Origin: Polluticaenibacter yanchengensis
GTDB taxonomy: Bacteria > Bacteroidota > Bacteroidia > Chitinophagales > Chitinophagaceae
Assembly (NCBI GenBank): GCA_027854065.1
Contig: JAQGEF010000001.1
Span: 1 to 64,000, forward strand
DNA length: 64,000 nt
Reading direction: 5' to 3'
The translations under genes were made by a program, and so were the position numbers. Shown here piece by piece: positions 43,076 to 52,021 of this stretch (position 1 is its first letter; each line of letters opens with the position of its first letter). Below the pieces are notes generated by a model that worked only from the letters and a program-made list of their open reading frames with translations, did no database searches and was not told the DNA's origin.

Positions 43076-44260
43076 ATGAAAACAAATGAAGTGTACATTG
43101 TAAGTGCCGTAAGAACGCCATTGGGCAGTTTCGGAGGAGCATTGAAAGATTTGTCAGCAACAAAACTTGGCGGCATTGCTATAGAAGCAGCTATTAAAAA
43201 AGCAGGTATAGACCCGAATTTAGTGGAGGAAGTTCTGATGGGTTGTGTTATCCAGGCAGGATTGGGACAAGCGCCTGCACGCCAGGCCGCAAAGTTCGCC
43301 GGGTTACCGGATTCCGTGCAATGTACCACTATCAACAAAGTATGCGCCAGCGGTATGAAAAGCCTGATGTATGCGGCGCAAACCATTGCATTGGGACAAG
43401 CAAATGTAATAGTGGCGGGCGGTATGGAGAGCATGAGTAATGTGCCTTTTTACAATACCAACCTGCGCTGGGGCAATAAATACGGCAATATACAGGTATT
43501 GGACGGCCTGGCCCTGGATGGATTAACGGATGTATATGCCCAGCAGGCAATGGGTGTTTTTGCAGATAAAACGGCGGCAGAATGCCATGTTAGCCGCGAA
43601 GCGCAGGACGCATTTGCTACGGAAAGTTACAAGCGCAGCCAGGCTGCTTGGGAGGCCGGAAAATTCAACGACGAAGTGGTACCGGTAAGTATCGCTCAAC
43701 GCAAAGGTGACCCTGTTGTGGTGAGTAAAGATGAAGACCCGTGGAATGTAAAGTTCGATAAAATTGCCGGCCTTCGTGGTGCCTTTACCAAAGATGGTAC
43801 TGTAACTGCTGCCAACGCCAGCACGATGAATGACGGCGCTGCGGCCCTGGTATTAATGAGCAAGGAAAAAGCGGATAAACTGGGTATAAAACCTCTTGCC
43901 AAAATTGTAAGTTTTGCAGATGCCGAACAGGCGCCTGAATGGTTTACCACTACTCCAAGCCTCGCATTACCAAAGGCTTTAAAAATAGCCGGGCTCGACA
44001 CGAAGGACCTTGACCTGGTAGAACTGAATGAAGCATTCAGCGTAGTGGGTATTGTGAATACCGAAAAAATGAACCTGGACGCTGCTAAGGTAAATGTAAA
44101 CGGCGGCGCGGTAAGTTTGGGCCACCCGTTGGGCGCCAGCGGTGCGCGCATTATTGTTACTTTAATTCACGCATTAAAACAAAATAACGGGAAACTTGGC
44201 GGTGCCGGTATTTGTAATGGCGGCGGCGGCGCAAGTGCAATGGTGATTGAGAATTTATAA
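43076..44260 (+). CDS. Acetyl-CoA C-acetyltransferase (thiolase)
   Basis: This 394-residue thiolase condenses or cleaves acyl-CoA units (acetoacetyl-CoA formation or beta-oxidation). The nucleophilic Cys is in INKVCASGMK at about residue 89. GGMESMSNVP, the His of NEAFSV and GGAVSLGHPLGASGAR, and the second Cys in GICNGGGGASA complete the active site. The pattern is that of biosynthetic acetyl-CoA acetyltransferases (AtoB/PhaA-like). No other fatty-acid gene is adjacent. Element R2 copy 2 forms its upstream region, and it ends in a terminator embedded in repeat R1-E. Confidence 0.95.
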   Translation: MKTNEVYIVSAVRTPLGSFGGALKDLSATKLGGIAIEAAIKKAGIDPNLVEEVLMGCVIQAGLGQAPARQAAKFAGLPDSVQCTTINKVCASGMKSLMYAAQTIALGQANVIVAGGMESMSNVPFYNTNLRWGNKYGNIQVLDGLALDGLTDVYAQQAMGVFADKTAAECHVSREAQDAFATESYKRSQAAWEAGKFNDEVVPVSIAQRKGDPVVVSKDEDPWNVKFDKIAGLRGAFTKDGTVTAANASTMNDGAAALVLMSKEKADKLGIKPLAKIVSFADAEQAPEWFTTTPSLALPKALKIAGLDTKDLDLVELNEAFSVVGIVNTEKMNLDAAKVNVNGGAVSLGHPLGASGARIIVTLIHALKQNNGKLGGAGICNGGGGASAMVIENL

Positions 44261-44267
44261 TTTTTTT

Positions 44268-44456
44268 TATTGGGGGCTGTGAACTTTTGATAGACTATTC
44301 AACATTTGTTCCTGCTGCAAAAGGGTATCGTACCCGTAATAAGGCTGAGCGTTTTTAATGCTCAGCCTTTTATTATGTGAAACACGGTGCTATTCACCAG
44401 CCTTATTCCGGGCACCGGCTCGTTCCTCGCCGCCTTTTGCATCAGGCAGCCCTTGT
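44268..44456 (-). repeat. Dispersed intergenic element R1, copy E
   Basis: On the minus strand it starts AAGGGCTGCCTGATGC, then GGCGGCGAGGAACGAGCCGG. It ends GTACGATACCC, GCAGCAGGAAC, about 30 nt and AGCCCCC. The centre is occupied by the hairpin described as the thiolase terminator. Confidence 0.65.
44341..44369 (+). terminator. Thiolase gene terminator
   Basis: AAGGCTGAGC / GCTCAGCCTT (10 bp perfect stem, 9-nt loop) followed by TTATTATG lies 81 bp after the thiolase stop, inside repeat R1-E. Confidence 0.75.
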
Positions 44457-44514
44457 ACGATCAATTATCAATTAAAACATTAATTTTATCGTCAACAATA
44501 AAATACTACTGACA

Positions 44515-44907
44515 ATGATAAACGCAGATATCCAAAACTATAATGACCACCTGGAACTTTCTGATAAAGCAATTGCAGATAACCTGGCTAATATCATCAA
44601 TGAGAACTTAACCGCTACCGAAAGTAAAATATGGCATGCGCACCCCGTTTGGTTTATCGATGGCAACCCTGTAGTTGGTTATAGTAAACTTAAAGACAGT
44701 GTCCGTTTACTCTTCTGGAGCGGGCAGTCTTTTGACGAACCGCAACTACAGGTAGAAGGAAAGTTCAAAGCGGCTGAAATGCGTTATAAGCATGTGGATG
44801 AAATAATTGAACAGGATCTAAAGCGCTGGCTAAAAAAAGCGGAAAGTATCCAATGGGATTATAAGAACCTGGTAAAAAGAAAAGGCTTGTTAGAACGTTT
44901 AAAATAG
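44515..44907 (+). CDS. DUF1801 domain protein
   Basis: The 130-residue soluble protein has the YdhG-like DUF1801 fold. ESKIWHAHPVWFIDGNPVVGYSKLKDSVRLLFWSGQSF at about residues 36-75 contains the conserved pattern of a beta-sheet with central aromatic residues. A C-terminal helix rich in Lys follows (DLKRWLKKAESIQWDYKNLVKRKG). The function of the family is unknown. It is monocistronic. Confidence 0.85.
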   Translation: MINADIQNYNDHLELSDKAIADNLANIINENLTATESKIWHAHPVWFIDGNPVVGYSKLKDSVRLLFWSGQSFDEPQLQVEGKFKAAEMRYKHVDEIIEQDLKRWLKKAESIQWDYKNLVKRKGLLERLK

Positions 44908-44935
44908 TCCCGGCTATATGTAAAGAAACAAAATC

Positions 44936-45601
44936 CTACTGCTTTTTAAATTTCAATATGCTAAGATTATAATCTGTGCTATCTGTTCTTTTATAAGTAG
45001 TACTATCTTCCTTTACAAATGTGAAACCCTGTCTTTTCACTTCATGCATAATGGTATTAGCTTCCAGATACAGGCTTTTGCAGCCGGCATCTGTATGACC
45101 TAAATAGTTTGGAATAACATCCACTATGATTAATTCACCATCCTCTTTTAACAGGCGCTTCATTTCAGCCAGCATCAAAGCCTTATTAAATGGCCTGAAT
45201 TCATGGTAAGTTCTTCTGCACAATATCTTATCGAACGTATTCGATTTTAAGGGAATTTTTGTCAATCTGCTTTTTACAAACCGCCTGTTCTTTCTAAAAT
45301 TGTAGGTGCTATCGTTCCTTTCAAAGCTGTAATTAAAAAGGAGTTTTTTGTAATTATATACATCAACCAATGTAAATTTAGTCTGGGGGTAATTCCTGAA
45401 TATAATCGCGGAGAACTTACCCGTAAAAGAGCCCAGGTCCAGGATCTTTTCACCATTTTGTAACCCATATTTAGATATTTCGTCATCAAAGATTACCTGA
45501 ACCGCTTCTTCATTGAACGGGACATTTTCCTCTACCGTATATTTTTTCAATCCTGAGCAGGAAAGAAGTAATGCAAAACATAAAAATAAAATGGTTCTCA
45601 T
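44936..45601 (-). CDS. Lipoprotein with SAM-methyltransferase fold
   Basis: The 221-residue protein combines a lipoprotein signal peptide (MRTILFLCFALLLSCSG, Cys15) with a class I methyltransferase domain. Motif I is KILDLGSFTGKFSAI at about residues 52-66. An acidic end of strand 2 (FTLVDVYNY), motif around NTFDKILCRRTYHEF and strand 5/6 VDVIPNYLGH follow. SAM is cytoplasmic, so an exported methyltransferase is odd. Either it binds another ligand, or lipidation does not lead to export of an active enzyme. Motif I lacks one glycine of DxGxGxG. Confidence 0.75.
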   Translation of the reverse strand: MRTILFLCFALLLSCSGLKKYTVEENVPFNEEAVQVIFDDEISKYGLQNGEKILDLGSFTGKFSAIIFRNYPQTKFTLVDVYNYKKLLFNYSFERNDSTYNFRKNRRFVKSRLTKIPLKSNTFDKILCRRTYHEFRPFNKALMLAEMKRLLKEDGELIIVDVIPNYLGHTDAGCKSLYLEANTIMHEVKRQGFTFVKEDSTTYKRTDSTDYNLSILKFKKQ

Positions 45602-45704
45602 AATAAATTAAACCTGTTTAGATGAAATAGCGGATCAGATCATTCATTTGCCCTATCAATATTAATTTTAAGCTTATGGTAACCGATAAAAGCTCTACAA
45701 AAAT

Positions 45705-46790
45705 CTAAAAACTGAAACTGATATTTAATTTTTCTGCCAATGATTTTAAATCTGTCACGACAGATTCATGCAACGGAATACCGTTTTTTAATCTTTCGTT
45801 TTCAAAATCGCGTTCCGGGTCACCAGGAATAATCACCGGTTGATCAGGGTGGATTGGTGCAGCGGAACGGAACCTGCGGATCCAGTTATCCATGTGTTTT
45901 TTAAAATCATCTGCCGGGCGGAAAGCATCTACACGCATGGCGCCGAAGAAATGACCTAACCCTTCACCCGGCATGTTTTGCGGCATGGGCACATACGCAG
46001 GAAACGGTGGTGCCCAGGGGCCGTAACTCGCACCGCTCAATACTGCACTGAAAATATCCACAATGCTGCCAAGCGCATACCCTTTATGACTGCTGTGCTC
46101 CCGGTCGCTGCCAAGTGGTAATAAAACACCGCCTTTTTTCAGGATATTGGCATCAGTAACATCTGTACCCTCTTTATCCTGCACCCAGCCCAACGGTGTA
46201 TCTTCCTCCTTGCGCTGCAGGATCTCCAGCTTGCCGTTGGCAGCAGTGGTAGTGGCAAAGTCTGCTACAAAAGCAGGTTCTTCACCGGCAGGAATGGCCA
46301 CACAAATCGGGTTGGTACCAAGCATTCTTTCCTTGCTGAATGTAGGTGCCACCAAAGCCGAAGCATTGGTCATGCTCATGCCTATCATATCGTTTTCCAA
46401 AGCCATCATCGCATGATAACCGGCAATTCCATAATGATTGCTGTTTTTTACACTTACCCAACCTGTACCGCAGTTTTTAGCTTTATCTATGGCTACCTGC
46501 ATGGCAAATGGTGCGACTACTAAACCCAACCCTCTGTCCCCGTCAACAACAGCAGTAGAAGGCGTTTCATGTACAATTTTTATATCCGGGCTGGCATTGA
46601 CACGGTCCGCTTCCCATAATCTTACATAACCAATAAGGCGGGCAATGCCATGCGAATCAATACCCCGCAAATCTGCGCTTAGCAGCACTTTTGTTGCCAG
46701 GGTCGCATCTGTATGATTGCACCCGATCTTTGAAAATACTTCATAAGTCAATTCTTTTAACTGGTCGTAGCGATATATCGTGTTTGCCAT
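45705..46790 (-). CDS. Ldh-family (type 2 malate/lactate) dehydrogenase
   Basis: The 361-residue NAD(P)-dependent oxidoreductase belongs to the YlbC/Ldh_2 family (malate, lactate, ureidoglycolate or delta1-piperideine-2-carboxylate type). Signatures are ADLRGIDSHGIARL (catalytic His region, about residues 39-52), GWVSVKNSNHYGIAGYHAM, MSMTNASALVAPTF, MLGTNPICVAIPAG, and HKGYALGSIVDIFSAVLSG. It starts 4 bp after the sugar oxidoreductase gene, so it is third in an operon with two nucleotide-sugar enzymes. The substrate is not clear from sequence. Confidence 0.88.
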   Translation of the reverse strand: MANTIYRYDQLKELTYEVFSKIGCNHTDATLATKVLLSADLRGIDSHGIARLIGYVRLWEADRVNASPDIKIVHETPSTAVVDGDRGLGLVVAPFAMQVAIDKAKNCGTGWVSVKNSNHYGIAGYHAMMALENDMIGMSMTNASALVAPTFSKERMLGTNPICVAIPAGEEPAFVADFATTTAANGKLEILQRKEEDTPLGWVQDKEGTDVTDANILKKGGVLLPLGSDREHSSHKGYALGSIVDIFSAVLSGASYGPWAPPFPAYVPMPQNMPGEGLGHFFGAMRVDAFRPADDFKKHMDNWIRRFRSAAPIHPDQPVIIPGDPERDFENERLKNGIPLHESVVTDLKSLAEKLNISFSF

Positions 46791-46794
46791 TGTA

Positions 46795-47823
46795 TTATTT
46801 TGCAGCCCTGTAAATGCGTTCTATAATGTTTACCACCATAGCGCCATCCTGCGGGTCTATTAATTGTGTATTGTTTTGTTTTAGAGTACGGACAACATCT
46901 TCATAAATATATCCGTGATTCTGTGCAGAGCCCTTATAAGTGCCGTAATCATTACCAGGTGCCGTTGCCGGCAGATCCGGGCAATTGAAATGATCTATAT
47001 TACAAACCTCCAAAGTATCCATGTACTGGCCACCTATTTTAATGGTGCCTTTTTCTCCCATTATTGTTATACTGGACTCAAGGTTATTTTTGTAAGCATT
47101 GGTTGTAAAACTGAGGGCCCCGAAACCACCTTTTTTAAACGTAAAACTGGCAGCTCCGGAATCGTCGAATGCGCCCAGATACGGATGATTGATGTTTTTG
47201 ATCTGTGATTGAATATTCTCTACATCTCCAAATATCCAGTACAAAATATCTATAAAATGAGAAAACTGTGTAAAAAGGGTCCCCCCATCTAATTTAGCAT
47301 TACCATGCCAGCTGCCTTTGCTGTAATATCGTTCATCCCTGTTCCAGAAGCAATTAATTTGAACGAACAGGATATTGCCAAGTTTGCCGGAATCAATTGT
47401 TTCCTTCAACCATTGGATAGGTGGAGAGAATCGGTTCTGCATCACGTTGAATACAAATTTCGATTTCTTTCCGGCTAAATCGATGATGGATAAAGCATCA
47501 GCATAATTTAATGCAAACGGTTTTTCTACTACCACATGCATACTGGCTTCCAATGCCAACATAGCATGTGTTACATGATACCCGTTAGGCGTACATACAC
47601 AGCATACGTCTGCGTGAATGCCCGAACATAAAAACGATTCAATATCGGAAAAAGCAGCGATACGGGTAGTGCCGGACGCAAAGAAAGCATCAAGTACATT
47701 TTTATCCGAATCGATCACAGCCAGGAGCTCGCAATGTGGATTTTGCTGAATCATCAAAGCATGACGCTTACCAATATGTCCTAAACCGATAATTGCAAAA
47801 CCAATTTTTCCTGTAATCATCAT
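46795..47823 (-). CDS. Gfo/Idh/MocA oxidoreductase, WlbA/WbpB-like
   Basis: The 342-residue NAD-dependent oxidoreductase has the Rossmann motif [13 protein letters not shown] at about residues 9-21. VVVEKPFAL with the catalytic Lys, the segment [26 protein letters not shown] and [25 protein letters not shown] follow. The last resembles UDP-GlcNAc-uronate 3-dehydrogenases (WlbA/WbpB). Pairing with a WlbB/WbpD-like acetyltransferase supports that role in making a diacetamido uronic acid for surface polysaccharide. The start overlaps the upstream stop (ATGA). A longer frame reaching 47940 lies inside the acetyltransferase gene and is rejected. Confidence 0.85.
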   Translation of the reverse strand: MMITGKIGFAIIGLGHIGKRHALMIQQNPHCELLAVIDSDKNVLDAFFASGTTRIAAFSDIESFLCSGIHADVCCVCTPNGYHVTHAMLALEASMHVVVEKPFALNYADALSIIDLAGKKSKFVFNVMQNRFSPPIQWLKETIDSGKLGNILFVQINCFWNRDERYYSKGSWHGNAKLDGGTLFTQFSHFIDILYWIFGDVENIQSQIKNINHPYLGAFDDSGAASFTFKKGGFGALSFTTNAYKNNLESSITIMGEKGTIKIGGQYMDTLEVCNIDHFNCPDLPATAPGNDYGTYKGSAQNHGYIYEDVVRTLKQNNTQLIDPQDGAMVVNIIERIYRAAK

Positions 47824-48398
47824 GTTGCTATAATTTTTCTGACATTGCCAGCTGCTAACTGGTATTTCTGTCCGCTGATATGGCATACTGCGATATCTGA
47901 CTGACCAAAAATAAGCTTTTCCCCGGCTTCGCTCATCCATCCTGTTTGCCGGGCAGGATTACCTACCATTAAGGCATAAGGTTTTACATTTTTGGTAATA
48001 ACAGCACCTGCTCCTATAAAGCAGTATTTGCCTAATGTATAGCCGCAAACAATGGTTGCGTTTGCGCCTACCGTTACGCCATCTTCTATTATTGTTTGCC
48101 TGTATTCATTTTTCCTGTTTACCGCACTTCGCGGATTGATAACATTTGTAAACACACAGCTTGGCCCGAGGAAAACATCATTGCCACAAACAACACCGGT
48201 GTACAGCGATACATTGTTCTGCACTTTCACATTGTTGCCAATAGTAACACCATTTGCAATCATAACGTTTTGCCCAAAACTACAGTCCTCTCCTATTACT
48301 ACTTCTGACATAATATGGCAGAAATGCCAGATCCTGGTTCTTTTACCGATCCGGCAGCCCTCGTCTATTATTGCAGATTCGTGTACATAGTATTCCAT
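47820..48398 (-). CDS. Hexapeptide-repeat sugar N-acetyltransferase, WlbB/WbpD-like
   Basis: The 192-residue left-handed beta-helix acyltransferase has clear hexapeptide repeats from [21 protein letters not shown] to [28 protein letters not shown]. The [29 protein letters not shown] segment is characteristic of UDP-2-acetamido-3-amino-dideoxy-glucuronate N-acetyltransferases. It ends with the [20 protein letters not shown] motif. It is the first gene of a three-gene operon. The product probably goes into O-antigen or exopolysaccharide, although no glycosyltransferase cluster is in this window. Confidence 0.87.
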   Translation of the reverse strand: MEYYVHESAIIDEGCRIGKRTRIWHFCHIMSEVVIGEDCSFGQNVMIANGVTIGNNVKVQNNVSLYTGVVCGNDVFLGPSCVFTNVINPRSAVNRKNEYRQTIIEDGVTVGANATIVCGYTLGKYCFIGAGAVITKNVKPYALMVGNPARQTGWMSEAGEKLIFGQSDIAVCHISGQKYQLAAGNVRKIIAT

Positions 48399-48534
48399 AA
48401 AGAATGATTAGCTTGTAAATGTAAAGAATATCCTTAAATTCTTTATTCCGGAAGACCAGGCATTTAAGGTAAATACCCATTCATTCAGCATTTCCGGACC
48501 AATTTAATTTTATTTCGATTTTATTGTAAAAAAA

Positions 48535-48565
48535 GTTGGCGGATAAAAATATTCACCTATTTTTG
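48535..48565 (+). promoter_or_regulatory. Promoter of the tRNA-Val cluster
   Basis: GTTG (48535-48538), exactly 19 bp, TATTTTTG (48558-48565) match the Bacteroidota consensus with one mismatch. The predicted start lies about 7 bp before the first tRNA. Confidence 0.7.
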
Positions 48566-48579
48566 CAATCCTAAAAATC

Positions 48580-48654
48580 GGAAGCATAGCTCAGCTGGTT
48601 TAGAGCATCTGCCTTACAAGCAGAGGGTCCGCGGTTCGAATCCGTGTGCTTCCA
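48580..48654 (+). tRNA. tRNA-Val (anticodon TAC), copy 1
   Basis: This 75-nt cloverleaf has acceptor GGAAGCA/TGCTTCC, D-arm GCTC-GAGC, anticodon arm TCTGC CTTACAA GCAGA and T-arm CGCGG TTCGAAT CCGTG. The anticodon is TAC and reads GUN valine codons. CCA is not encoded. Three further identical copies follow at spacings of 32-33 bp. Confidence 0.98.
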
Positions 48655-48686
48655 CTCTCAAAGATTTAGTTCTTTTTAAAATTATC

Positions 48687-48761
48687 GGAAGCATAGCTCA
48701 GCTGGTTTAGAGCATCTGCCTTACAAGCAGAGGGTCCGCGGTTCGAATCCGTGTGCTTCCA
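48687..48761 (+). tRNA. tRNA-Val (anticodon TAC), copy 2
   Basis: Identical in sequence to copy 1. The spacer CTCTCAAAGATTTAGTTCT..ATC is nearly the same as the next spacer, so the unit was duplicated together with its flank. Confidence 0.98.
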
Positions 48762-48794
48762 CTCTTAAAGATTTTAGTTCTTTTTAAAATTATC

Positions 48795-48869
48795 GGAAGC
48801 ATAGCTCAGCTGGTTTAGAGCATCTGCCTTACAAGCAGAGGGTCCGCGGTTCGAATCCGTGTGCTTCCA
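48795..48869 (+). tRNA. tRNA-Val (anticodon TAC), copy 3
   Basis: Identical in sequence to copies 1 and 2. Its upstream spacer differs from the previous one by one inserted T and one substitution. Confidence 0.98.
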
Positions 48870-48901
48870 CTCTTAAAGATTTGGTTCTTTTCAACATTAC
48901 C

Positions 48902-48976
48902 GGAAGCATAGCTCAGCTGGTTTAGAGCATCTGCCTTACAAGCAGAGGGTCCGCGGTTCGAATCCGTGTGCTTCCA
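48902..48976 (+). tRNA. tRNA-Val (anticodon TAC), copy 4
   Basis: Identical tRNA; the spacer before it is the most diverged of the three (GGTTCTTTTCAACATTACC). Confidence 0.98.
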
Positions 48977-49119
48977 CTCATTCTCCCTTCTCATTACATT
49001 CCACATATTCAACATATATAATATTTTTGAAAAAAATCATTTTCAAAATACTTAAGTAAATACTTTTACACATTTAGTTTAATTTAATTTCAAATAACCA
49101 TAAAACAATTGGAGCTAAG

Positions 49120-49127
49120 TATATTTG
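49120..49127 (+). promoter_or_regulatory. Putative -7 box of the exonuclease gene
   Basis: TATATTTG matches TAnnTTTG, 43 bp before the ATG. No matching -33 box is seen. Confidence 0.4.
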
Positions 49128-49170
49128 CTCTAATTACTTTAATAAATTAAAGAGAAGTAACCTGAACAAT

Positions 49171-49938
49171 ATGAATTTAGTTTTAGAACGCCCTTTAGCA
49201 TTTTTCGATTTAGAAACTACCGGGGTAAATCCATCCTCTGATAGAATTGTGGAGATAGCAATTGTGAAATTAATGCCGGATGGTAGTCAAGTTATAAAAC
49301 GCAAAATTATCAATCCAACGATTCCAATTCCAAAATCATCATCGGATATACATGGTATTACAGATGATATGGTAAAAGATGCGCCAACTTTTAAAGATGT
49401 AGCGAACGAAATAAAACAATTTCTGCATAATTGTGATTTAGCCGGATATAGCAGCAACAAGTTTGATGTACCGGTTTTAGTGGAAGAGTTCCTAAGGCTT
49501 AATATGGATTTTGATTTTGAATCCAGAAAGTTGATAGATGTTCAAAAGATTTTTTACATGATGGAACCCAGGACTTTATCCGCAGCCTATAAGTTCTTTT
49601 GTGACAAATCTTTAGAAAATGCCCACAGTGCCGAAGCAGATACCGTTGCCACTTTAGAAGTGTTAGAAGCGCAAATGGAAAGATACCCGCAACTTGGTAA
49701 TTCATTAGATTCAATACTGAAACTGGTGGGAGAAGAGAAAATCGTTGACTTTGCACGCCGGATGATCTACATAGATGACAAAATTGTTTTCAATTTTGGC
49801 AAGCATAAAGGCAAACCAGTAGAACAGATTTTAAAGCAGGAAAGAAGCTATTACGATTGGATGATGCAGGGAGATTTCCCATTACATACCAAACAAAAAT
49901 TAACTGAAATATTAAATAAAGTTTATTTAAAAGGATAA
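49171..49938 (+). CDS. DnaQ-like 3'-5' exonuclease
   Basis: The 255-residue DEDDh exonuclease has ExoI FFDLETTGVNP (Asp/Glu pair at about residues 13-15), ExoII SSNKFDVPVL and ExoIII HSAEADTVATLEV with the catalytic His. A C-terminal extension of about 75 residues contains FNFGKHKGKPVEQILKQERSYYDWMM, the small domain often fused to this subgroup in Bacteroidota. It resembles the polymerase III epsilon subunit but is probably a stand-alone proofreading or repair nuclease. It is monocistronic, downstream of the tRNA cluster. Confidence 0.92.
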   Translation: MNLVLERPLAFFDLETTGVNPSSDRIVEIAIVKLMPDGSQVIKRKIINPTIPIPKSSSDIHGITDDMVKDAPTFKDVANEIKQFLHNCDLAGYSSNKFDVPVLVEEFLRLNMDFDFESRKLIDVQKIFYMMEPRTLSAAYKFFCDKSLENAHSAEADTVATLEVLEAQMERYPQLGNSLDSILKLVGEEKIVDFARRMIYIDDKIVFNFGKHKGKPVEQILKQERSYYDWMMQGDFPLHTKQKLTEILNKVYLKG

Positions 49939-50041
49939 TAAAAAAATCCTAAAACCGATTCTGCCAAATAATATTTCCATAATTTCACAATTTCTAAAAA
50001 GATAATTTTCTTTTTAATATCACTTACTTATAAATATACAA

Positions 50042-50785
50042 TTGAAAAAATTAGTCATTATACCTACATACAATGAAAGTGAAAACATTGAGGCAATTAT
50101 ACGTAAAGTATTCAGTTTGCAACAAGGGTTTAATATCTTGATCATTGATGACGGAAGTCCTGACGGTACGGCTAATATTGTAAAGAATCTTCAGCTGGAG
50201 TTCGCCGGTAGCTTATTTATAGAAGAACGCCAGGGTAAGCTGGGCTTAGGTACTGCTTATATCCATGGCTTCAAATGGGCACTGAACAAAGCTTATGATT
50301 ATGTTTGTGAAATGGATGCGGATTTCAGCCATAATCCGGCTGACCTGCAGCGACTGGTAGATGCCTGTACTAATGGTGCTGATGTAGCTGTTGGCAGCAG
50401 GTATGTCAAGGGTGGTAAAATAGAAAACTGGCCCATTGACAGGCATATCTATTCGCGTGGCGGTTCCCTTTATACCAGGATCATTACGCAGCTTCCTGTA
50501 AAAGACAGTACTGCCGGTTTTATCTGCTATAAAAAGCAGGTACTGGAAAGTATTAACTTTGATGAGATTAAGTTTGTCGGCTATGCATTCCAGATAGAGA
50601 TGAAATTCGCAGCCTGGAAGCTTGGTTTTAAAATAACTGAAGTGCCTATCACTTTTGTTGACAGAAGGCTTGGTGTTAGTAAAATGAACAAAGGGATTAT
50701 TAAAGAAGGCGTCATGGGGGTTTTAAAAATTCAATTAAACAGTTTATCCGGAAATTATAAAAAAAGAATTAAGCGAACATTATAA
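50042..50785 (+). CDS. Polyprenol-phosphate glycosyltransferase (GT2)
   Basis: The 247-residue family 2 glycosyltransferase is like dolichyl/polyprenol-phosphate mannose synthase. Key stretches are VIIPTYNESENIEAII (N-terminus), LIIDDGSPDGTA, GTAYIHGFKWAL, the metal-binding EMDADFSHNP, GSRYVKGG and the catalytic-loop region. No C-terminal membrane helices are present, so it is the soluble type that acts at the membrane surface. The start is a TTG at 50042 with no ATG available upstream in frame; the family N-terminus (KKLVIIPTYNE) begins immediately there, so the non-ATG start looks real. Confidence 0.92.
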   Translation: MKKLVIIPTYNESENIEAIIRKVFSLQQGFNILIIDDGSPDGTANIVKNLQLEFAGSLFIEERQGKLGLGTAYIHGFKWALNKAYDYVCEMDADFSHNPADLQRLVDACTNGADVAVGSRYVKGGKIENWPIDRHIYSRGGSLYTRIITQLPVKDSTAGFICYKKQVLESINFDEIKFVGYAFQIEMKFAAWKLGFKITEVPITFVDRRLGVSKMNKGIIKEGVMGVLKIQLNSLSGNYKKRIKRTL

Positions 50786-51220
50786 CACTAATGTTTGCTT
50801 ATTTTTTATTTTATCTCTCCCCAGCTCCATTACCAGGCTTACCTGGTCCAGTTTATTGAGGTAACTGATCAATGCCTGTATGATATTCTGTTTATTATGG
50901 CTCTCTCCTTTCAACATCCACAAAAAATCAAAGTGCGTCAATTCCGGCATTAAATACTCGCCGTCATATTTATTGATGTAAATAATATGCTCCAGCTCAA
51001 AATTATTTTCTTTGCACTCGTAAATATTATAGCTAAGTTTCCGCCTGTTTTTCATTACTTCTATGGCGGTTTGGATATTTAATGAAAAATCGAAAGCTAA
51101 ATCGTTGTTCAGTAAATTGACAAACGAGTATGCAGGCAAAGCGCATTGTATTCCAATCAATCTTACATCAGAAAAATATTCTTCTGCCAGCAGCTGATTA
51201 TCTATTAAAAGTTTAGCCAT
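50780..51220 (-). CDS. IPExxxVDY family protein
   Basis: This 146-residue small protein belongs to a family found only in Bacteroidota. The N-terminal part reads MAKLLIDNQLLAEEYFSDVRLIGIQCALPAYSFVNLLNN. The C-terminal half has the conserved EYLMPELTHFDFLWMLKG and LISYLNKLDQVSLV. The function is unknown. The ATG at 51220 was chosen because earlier in-frame codons to 51244 are not part of the family start. Its 3' end overlaps the convergent glycosyltransferase by 6 bp. The 328 bp upstream of it holds nothing recognisable. Confidence 0.85.
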   Translation of the reverse strand: MAKLLIDNQLLAEEYFSDVRLIGIQCALPAYSFVNLLNNDLAFDFSLNIQTAIEVMKNRRKLSYNIYECKENNFELEHIIYINKYDGEYLMPELTHFDFLWMLKGESHNKQNIIQALISYLNKLDQVSLVMELGRDKIKNKQTLVL

Positions 51221-51548
51221 ACTATAAACGGCAAAAATATACAATAGCCTTTACTTAATCAACATTTCATTTGACCATATATCATCTTGTAGAAAGAAGC
51301 GCGATAAAATACGCCGGGAGGGATTTAATTGTCAACACAACAATTATAAGGATAGCGCAGGATAGTTATGGAAGTTTAGTGAAGTATTTTTACACTGTAA
51401 TCGGAATATGATTACCACAAATTTTAAAGTTTTTTAGTTTTCATAAGCAAGCAACTCTTCTGTGTCTACAGCGAGAGTTTTTTATTTTATAATATCTCCC
51501 CCTGTTCTTCAGAGTTGTTATTTACCTCAATATATTTGGAAACAATGA

Positions 51549-51845
51549 TTATTTTTCTTCTAATGTCGCATTAATACCCCGGTCAATCAATGCCTCCTGT
51601 TGTGGTTTTAATTTTTCAAAAGAACCATTTTTTACAGCATATTTCCCTTTGGTATGTACCAGTAGCGCACACTGTTCTGCCTGGTCTTCGGTATGCCCGC
51701 ATATTTCTACCAGGGAAGCTATCACCCATTCAAAAGTGTTGACTTCATCGTTCCATAAAATAATATTATACCCATTCTCCTCTTCTACCAACGTTTCGGT
51801 ATCTATCTGCTCAAATGGATTGGTACTTGGTTTCGGAAATGACAT
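51549..51845 (-). CDS. clpS: ATP-dependent Clp protease adaptor ClpS
   Basis: The 98-residue adaptor delivers N-degron substrates to ClpAP/ClpCP. The core reads YNIILWNDEVNTFEWVIASLVEICGHTEDQAEQCALLVHTKGKYAV. The Asn-Asp pair and His of the N-degron pocket lie in LWNDEVNTF, and LVHTKGK is the Clp-contact region. The C-terminal IDRGINATLEE is standard. It is full length and has no adjacent clpA. Confidence 0.95.
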   Translation of the reverse strand: MSFPKPSTNPFEQIDTETLVEEENGYNIILWNDEVNTFEWVIASLVEICGHTEDQAEQCALLVHTKGKYAVKNGSFEKLKPQQEALIDRGINATLEEK

Positions 51846-52021
51846 ACTCTACAAATAAAAAGTTAATATACTAAGTAAAGGTCTATAAAAATGGAAAAAC
51901 TATCAACTTTTTTGTGTTAAAAAAACAGTGCGCTATATCAAGTGACTGTTAAGCCCGTATTTTTACATTTGGTAACTAGTCTACCAATAATTTTATACAA
52001 AAACATTTAACTAAGTCTAAT

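Noticed and set aside
47824..47940. Upstream extension of the Gfo/Idh/MocA gene
   Set aside because: The extra 39 codons lie within the acetyltransferase gene and do not match the family N-terminus; an ATGA overlap start is available.
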